Shown in pieces: positions 1-6,800 of a stretch of 10,093 nt of DNA. The notes beneath the pieces were generated by a model. The model ran no database searches. It was not told where the DNA came from and worked only from the letters and a program-made list of their open reading frames with translations. The DNA comes from Phoronis ovalis. Lineage: Eukaryota > Phoronida > Phoronidae. Both the position numbers and the translations under genes were made by a program. Within the stretch, counting starts at the first letter, position 1. Every line of letters begins with the position of its first letter. The stretch covers positions 3,056-13,148 of the forward strand of contig JAOXYB010032485.1 in NCBI GenBank assembly GCA_028565635.1, written 5' to 3'.

Positions 1-509
1 ACTGTAAACTTGTATAGTGATTACCGCAAACTTGTACAGTGATTACTGTGAACTTGTATTGTGATTACTGTAAACTTTTACAGCGATTACTGTAAACTTG
101 TATATAATGATTACTGTGAATTTGTACAGTGATTACTCTGAACTTGTATTATAATAGTTATCACTGTAAACTTGTATTGTGATTACTGTAAACTTGTATT
201 GTGATTACTGTAAACTTGTATTGTGATTACTGTAAACTTGTACAGTGATTACTGTAAACTTTTACAGTGATTACTGTAAACTTTTACAGTGATTACTGTA
301 AACTTATTACTGTAAACTTGTACAGTGATTACTGTGACTTGTTTAAAATTTGTGATTACTGTAAACTTTTACAGTGATTACTGTAAACTTGTATTGTGAT
401 TACTGTTAACTTGTATTGTTATTACTGTAAACTTGTACAGTGATTAATGTACACTTGTTTTGTGATTACTGTAAACTCGCATAGTGATTACTGTAAACTT
501 GCACAGTTG
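1..509 (+). repeat. 22-bp minisatellite, about 23 copies, with an internal inverted repeat
   Basis: Tandem units of mostly 22 bp are built on ACTGTAAACTTGTACAGT followed by GATT. Units start at 1, 23, 45, 67, 89, 113, 135, 163, 185 and so on to 490. A few units have odd lengths: 24 bp at 89, 28 bp at 135, 14 bp at 295 and 27 bp at 331. The unit contains ACTGTA and TACAGT, perfect reverse complements around a six-base centre, so each full unit could fold as a small hairpin. Common variants (TATTGT, TATAGT) weaken the stem. The array continues past the left edge of the window. Confidence 0.96.
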
Positions 510-542
510 TTTCGTTTTTACTAACACCTTTAATAATTGCAG
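1..542 (+). other. 3' part of an NRPS intron (open to the left)
   Basis: This is non-coding sequence ending in the acceptor AG at 541-542. Nearly all of it is the 22-bp minisatellite. Only about 30 bases, including TTTCGTTTTTACTAACACC, separate the last repeat copy from the exon. CTAAC at 520-524 is a plausible branch site. I see no gene here. Confidence 0.8.
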
Positions 543-868
543 ATCTTTAGAGATGGTGGTTGGTCAGCTTGGTATACTTAAAGCTGGTGGAGCTTATGTT
601 GTCATTGACGCCTCGTTTCCTAAGGAACGGTTATTGTTTATTCTCGATGACGCTGACTGCCAGATTCTTGTTACCACGAAGAATATTAGCACAAAAGCTT
701 TGACAGAAGAATTTCAGGGGGAGGTGATTATAATAAATGCTGATCCCTATATTGGTACTGATACATCAAATCAGTTTAAACCTGATGAAACCAATCTTGA
801 CATATGCACCATGCCTAGCAACCTGGCTTATCTAATTTACACTTCAGGAACTACCGGGAAACCAAAAG
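543..868 (+). CDS. NRPS exon 1 in window: A domain, motifs A2-A3
   Basis: The acceptor is AG at 541-542, after a weak pyrimidine stretch. The first exon base completes a codon begun in an upstream exon. The translation opens SLEMVVGQLGILKAGGAY (core A2) and ends YTSGTTGKPKG (core A3, the P-loop-like ATP-binding motif, residues 99-109). The exon stops after the first base of the last Gly codon. The donor at 869 is GTTGGT, weak at +3 to +6. It is still the only nearby GT that restores the frame with the next exon, giving GKPKG-VMVEHRNL across the junction. An in-frame ATG at 484 lies inside the minisatellite and intron and is not a start. The preceding exon with core A1 is outside the window. 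Confidence 0.92.
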
Positions 869-3800
869 GTTGGTACAGAATAGTAATATCAATAAATACT
901 TAGTTGACTTCGCATCAAATGCTTTAACAGGAACATGTGCTTGCTAATCAATGATTGGAGAAGGCATTATGATATTATGAAGTTCTTGTTAGTATATTAG
1001 TGTAATATAATACATTAAAATATTTTAAATCTGTTGTAATCCAGTCTGAATAAATCGACTCGTTAGTGTTACTTTCGGAGCAACCATAAGCAAACAGATT
1101 GACAGATTAAGACAAGTTGAGATTCTCTATTATATTTGCAGGTGTAATGGTGGAGCATAGAAATTTGATTAATATCGTTACAACTACTGCCATAAAACTG
1201 TTTAAGATTCGACCTGGCATGCGTATAATGCAGATGTTCAGTATAATGTTTGACGTTACATTTCAAGAAGAATTCATGGCTCTATTCAACGGAGCTACTG
1301 TCGTCTTACGTGACGCCAACTATGTCAAGACATTAAAAACGGTAGAAATGGCAGGTATGACACCTACAGTGTCGGCCTCCCTGGATCCCAAAGATTTCCC
1401 CAACTTGAAATATGTGTACGTTGCGGGCGAAATGTTACCAGAGTCTGTCGCAGAAAAATGGTGTAAATACGTGCGGTTTATAAACGAATACGGGCCATCA
1501 GAAATCACAGTCGTTTGTTGCGGTGGGGTTATGAATGGTCTCAAGAGAGTCACCATCGGAAAAGTGTTGCCTAACTGTAAAATTTACATCTTAGACAAAC
1601 AATTAAAACCTGTGCCGCTAGGAGTCAAGGGAGTAATATTTGTAGGGGGCGCTGGTGTCGCGAGAGGGTATTGTAAGAGACCTGAATTAACAGCAGAGGC
1701 ATTCATCATTAATCCTTTTGATATTGGACGAATGTACAACACTGGTGATGTCGGGATGTGGACAGAAGATGGTCAAGTGATAATGGTCGGCAGAACAGAC
1801 AGACAGGTAATAACCTTAAACCAATGACACTTAAGGGACTTTTGTACCACTTATTGACACACATATTTGCAAGTCAAAAAAGTTTTAAATCATGTTCCCT
1901 TAGTACTGCTCTCCGTTGACGACTGATAATTCGCGAGTCGATTACATTTTTTGTTCTGTGAATATTACAAAACTTTGCAAGTCAGTTAAATCTGACATCT
2001 CTGCGAGCTTTATACCACCTTGGTCATGATGAAGCTTTGCCTTGTCTTATATAGATTACCTTGTTCTTTATACCATGCACATTGGTCATGATGAAGCTTT
2101 GTCTTGTCCTATAGAGAATACCTTATTCTTTATACCACCTTGGTCATGATGAAGCTGTGTCTTGCCTTATACATATTACCTTGTTCTTTACTTGGTCATG
2201 ATGAAGCTTTGTCTTGTCTTATACAGATTACCTTGTTCTTTATACCACCTTGGTCATGATGAAGCTGTGTCTTGTCCTATACAGATTACCTTGTTCTTTA
2301 TACCACCTTGGTCATGATGAAGCTTTGTCTTGTCTTATACAGATTACTTCGTTTTTTATTCCACGTGACCTTGGACATGATATAGCACCGCCTTTATTAT
2401 CGCTCATGCGCAGTGCCGAATTTCCCATTTATCTCTGATAGAAATAGTAATTGATTCTCGACTATATAAACCAACATCTTGAGACGCAAATCTTCATGAC
2501 AAGATGTAATGAGCTTATAAGACAAATCAAAGCTTTACGTGACTTTTGACATCCGTGATTAATCAGATCTTGAGGCATGTGTCAGATGTTAGAGAAAAGT
2601 CTTGAAGAATTCAGCGTTTGGATGAATGATAATATGCTCAAATTACATAGTGAACAAACAGAAGTTTCGTTGATAACAACTCCTCACTTTAAGAATCAAG
2701 TGTTTCAGAATGGTCACCATCATCTTGCTGACATATCAGAAACATTAATTCAATCAGACCCTACTTAGACATTACAACCGAACAATTAATTCATGCATTT
2801 ATTGCCTCGAAAATTGATTTCTGTAGCTCACTTTATGGCCTGTCAGGCTCTGAATTAAAAAACGTCCAACGCATACATAATACTGCTCTGGCTGCCAGTA
2901 AAGCAGCATATACGGAATATAAGGTACTTTTATTAACATACAAGGTTATACATGGTTTGGCATCAACTTATCTTAATGATCTTTTAATAAGGTATTGTCC
3001 TGCTAGAAATGCGCGCACTTCGATTCACCTTGATTTTGTTGTGCCAAAAACTCACACCTCATTTTATCAGGTAGCACAAAGAATACATAGACTTTAAACG
3101 GTTTTAAATTATTATTAAAGACATTCCTTTTTAGTGTTTTTATTATATTTTAAACTATTTTATCAGCTATTTAGTTTTTTTACTCTACATGTCATTTTAT
3201 TTTTCATATTTTGACTATGTACTTCAGCACCTGTGGATGACTCTGTCAGATACATGGCGCGCTATATTAGTTTCTATATTACTATTAGTAGTAGTAGTAG
3301 TAGTAGTAGTATATAACCCAGGTTTCCGGAACAATTGCAGAAAGAAACTTTAAAGTAACCCAATTTTGTTGTCTTTACTCACTTTTTATGAGAAATAAAT
3401 ACTAGATATTAAATCAATAACCTTTATTTTATTGTATATGTAGGTTAAATTACGAGGCTTCCGAGTTGAACTCGATGACGTGGAACAAGCTCTGCTGAAA
3501 CAAGAATGTGTGAAGAATGCAGCTGTGGTGGTCAAAGATGATATACTGGTTGGATATGTGACACCAAACATAGGTAACACGGAGCAATTGCGGTATAATC
3601 ATACTATGTAATTTAACCTGTAGGTATTTATATATGTCATTTTACTATAGATAAACTGTACAGCTTAATTCTGTTATCTAAGCGTTATTCCAACAGGTAT
3701 GGTATTTTCTAAAACGCTATGTTGCATATGTAAATCCGGGATCCATCGCATAATAAAACATGATTCAATTTAAATCAACATCTTTTTACAGGTTCAGCGG

Positions 3801-6800
3801 CCGCATATCAATTGAGGACGAAGTTGGAAGACGTCTTGCCTCGTTACATGATCCCCGCAGTCATCATGCCGATGACAGAATTCCCGATGTCGTCTACAGA
3901 AAAGATTGACTATCGCTCTCTACCGGAAGTTAACCTGGCTAAAGATGAAATCCTAACAAAGACAGAAAAGCTTCTACTAGATATATGGAGCGAGGTCTTA
4001 TGCATTGAACCCTCTAAGATTAAGTCAAATGACTCCTTCTTCTATTTAGGTGGCGACTCTATTTCTGCGATGAAAGTATTCTCTTTAGGGCGACAACGTA
4101 ACATAAGGTTTACTGTTCAACAAATTTTCCGTACACGTAGTTTGGCCCAGTTGGCAGGTGTCGCTAAATTTGATACTCGACAGGCAAAAAAAAGTAAGCA
4201 GCAGTGTAATGTAGAGGTGACAGGTCTGGTGCCTCTGACTCCTATACAAATGTGGTTTATCGAAATGAAACTCAAAAATAGGAACTGGTTTAATCAATCT
4301 GTGCTTCTGATACCTGTCAAACACATAGATGTAACCAGACTCCAGGGGGCGCTCAATGGACTAATATTGCACCACGATGTTTTAAGAAGCAGATATGAGT
4401 TTACCAACGATGGTAAAGTCGTGCAAGAAATCCAATCCGTCGCTCAAGCACCAGTACCTCGGGTGGTTCATAAATCAGTTACCGATGTTCAGTGTGCTGT
4501 AGAGATCCAAAACTTACAGAATTCGCTAGATTTAACTTGCGGTCCACTAATGTCTGTTGGCTTGTTTGATCTTCCATGCGGTTCACAACGTTTGTTTTTG
4601 ACCATTCATCACATGGTTGTAGATTTAGTTTCTTGGCAAATTATACTGGAAGATTTGGAACACTTATATCGTGATGAAGCTTTACAACCAAAGACGACTT
4701 CTTTCAAGGAATGGTCAGAAGCTTTAGCAGGTAACTACGCTTCACTCGTCAGTCCAGACGTCTGGCCAGAAGCAGACAACTGTAATCCCCTTGTTGTTGA
4801 CTATCCCCTGAAAACAATTAAAGACGCCACGTGCAGCAGTCGACGAATGGAACGCGTGAGGCTTGATAGAAATTCAACGGATAAGATACTACGTTTAGGT
4901 GGTCATCATGATGACAACACAATCACAGCAAATGAACTTCTTTTAGCTGCGCTCATGTTAACGTATAATAAGTGCACAGGTGTACAGTCATTACGTGTTG
5001 AACAAGAATGGCACGGACGCCGACCGTGGATGGATACAATGGACGTATCACGTACCGTTGGCTGGTTTACGGCTATGTACCCAGTGACGTTAAGTATGGG
5101 CGAAAACGATGATGTTGACACGTTGAATAAAACAAAGAACACCCTACGCAGCGTCCCACAACAGGGCCTGCCTTACGGAGTGCTGAAATACTTACGCCAA
5201 AATCCTGGTGAAAAGTTTCACGCTCCATGTGACGTGGTCTTCAACTATCACGGCAGCGCCACGCAATATTCCAATAAAAGCAATATGTGGCAAGTTGTAT
5301 TTGATGGAGATTTTATGCAAAACAATCAATGTAAGGACGAGATAGCTTCCCATAAATTATCCATTGAATGCGCCATCTGTGACGGATGTCTTCAAGGCTT
5401 GTTTATTTACAGCAATAATTTGCACACACAAGACACTATCCAACAATGGAGTCATACATGGAAGACCTACGTACAGAAGCTGATAAGTCTCGTTAACGTA
5501 GATGTTACTTACAGCGGCCATTCTGATGTGACGACATTGCATGAAAGTTTACGAAAGAACAACCTCACGCTTGAAGAGGTCGAAGACATCTACCCGTGTA
5601 CTCCTTTACAAGAGGGATTTATGTTCTCTCTTCTAAAGGACAAGTCTTCTTATTTAGTTCAATATGCGCTCAATATAAAGGGTGAGTTAGATATAACAAG
5701 ATTTCAACAAGCGTGGAACCAGGCGATTGCTAAACATCCGGCTTTAAGAACATGTTTTGTTGTTGGTGAAGAGAATAGCATCAAGCAGGTAGTACGAAAA
5801 CACGTGACACCATCGTGGATAGTAGATGACTGGACCAGTGACAAGGACCATAAAGAATCAGAGTTTGTTAAAAAGGACAGAGAAGCAGGGTTTAAAATGA
5901 ATGAAGTCTTGTTGCGATTTGCTCTGGCTAGGTGCGGGAAGTCTGAATATCGATTTATTTGGACCTTTAATCACTCCCTGCTCGACGGTTGGTCCGCTCC
6001 TATTGTTTTAAAGGATGTCATGGACGCCTATCATTTAAGGCCGTTATCATGTAGCACACCGTTCAGATTGTATGTTGACTTCTGCCAAAGACAAGATAAG
6101 GAAGAAGCTAAGCGGTTCTGGAAGGAATACCTCATCAACCTTCAGCCTAAAAGAATTCTGGGTTTACAAAATATAAAGGAAACGGATGGTTCATCTAATT
6201 GTGTGTTTAAGTTTTCTGTACGTTTGGAAGATTTGAAGTCGTGTGCCAAGAAGAATTGTGTAACAGTCACTTCAATCATGTATGCCGCATGGGCGTTGGT
6301 TCTTGATCGTTACAGCAGCATACAAGGTAATGACGTCACATTCGCCGTAGTCATAGCATCTCGCAGTGCGGAAATAGAATGCATTGAAAACATTGTAGGG
6401 CTTATGATCAATACTATGCCTCTACGTGTCACCATTCCAGCAAACAAATCTACCAAACTTGGTGATTGGTTGAACACTATCCAATTAAGACAAGCGGCTA
6501 TGATGTCATATGATCACAGCAACTTAGCAGATATTCAAAAATACAGCGGATTACGTCACGGTCAAAAGCTGTTTGATACGTTAGTAACTTACGAAAATTA
6601 CCCGGCACTAGAGTATGATAAAGATGCTCGGATAAACTTCACAGAAATTCAAGGATACGAACATGTCGACATGCCCTTGAGTGTTTTATTTGCAGAAGAC
6701 GGTGAGTTCTTGATTGCTAAAATCCTTTTTGATAACACCCTCATATCAATCGCTCACTTAAGACGGATGATGTCTCATTTAGAGAAAATTTATGTCGATA

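Larger units (their letters stand above)
1807..3443 (+). other. NRPS intron 2
   Basis: This 1,637-bp phase-0 intron lies inside the A8 motif. From left to right it holds about 200 bp with nothing recognisable, the 58-bp minisatellite (2011-2356), about 150 bp with nothing recognisable apart from a degraded extra repeat copy near 2360-2390, a LINE fragment (about 2505-3311) and about 130 bp leading to the acceptor ATGTAG. Confidence 0.88.

Noticed and set aside
484-486. ATG as start of the A-domain fragment
   Set aside because: It lies in repeat sequence before a good splice acceptor, the codons before 543 match no A domain, and the domain lacks its A1 part.
1-509. Possible CRISPR array
   Set aside because: Units are contiguous with no unique spacers, and the context is a eukaryotic intron. 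It is a minisatellite.
2214-2438. 74-codon open frame in intron 2
   Set aside because: It is the 58-bp minisatellite read in one frame (repeated LVLYTT and MMKLCLV), not a gene.
4906-5142. Minus-strand open frames across the NRPS exons (also 1320-1556, 4085-4324, 5357-5542, 6779-7009, 8401-8616)
   Set aside because: They lie opposite conserved NRPS motifs and show no family resemblance of their own, so they are shadows of the plus-strand gene.
4214-5491. Calling the first condensation-like domain an ordinary C domain
   Set aside because: PIQMWF, SRTVGWFT, PYGVLKYL and FNYHG are epimerization-domain motifs.
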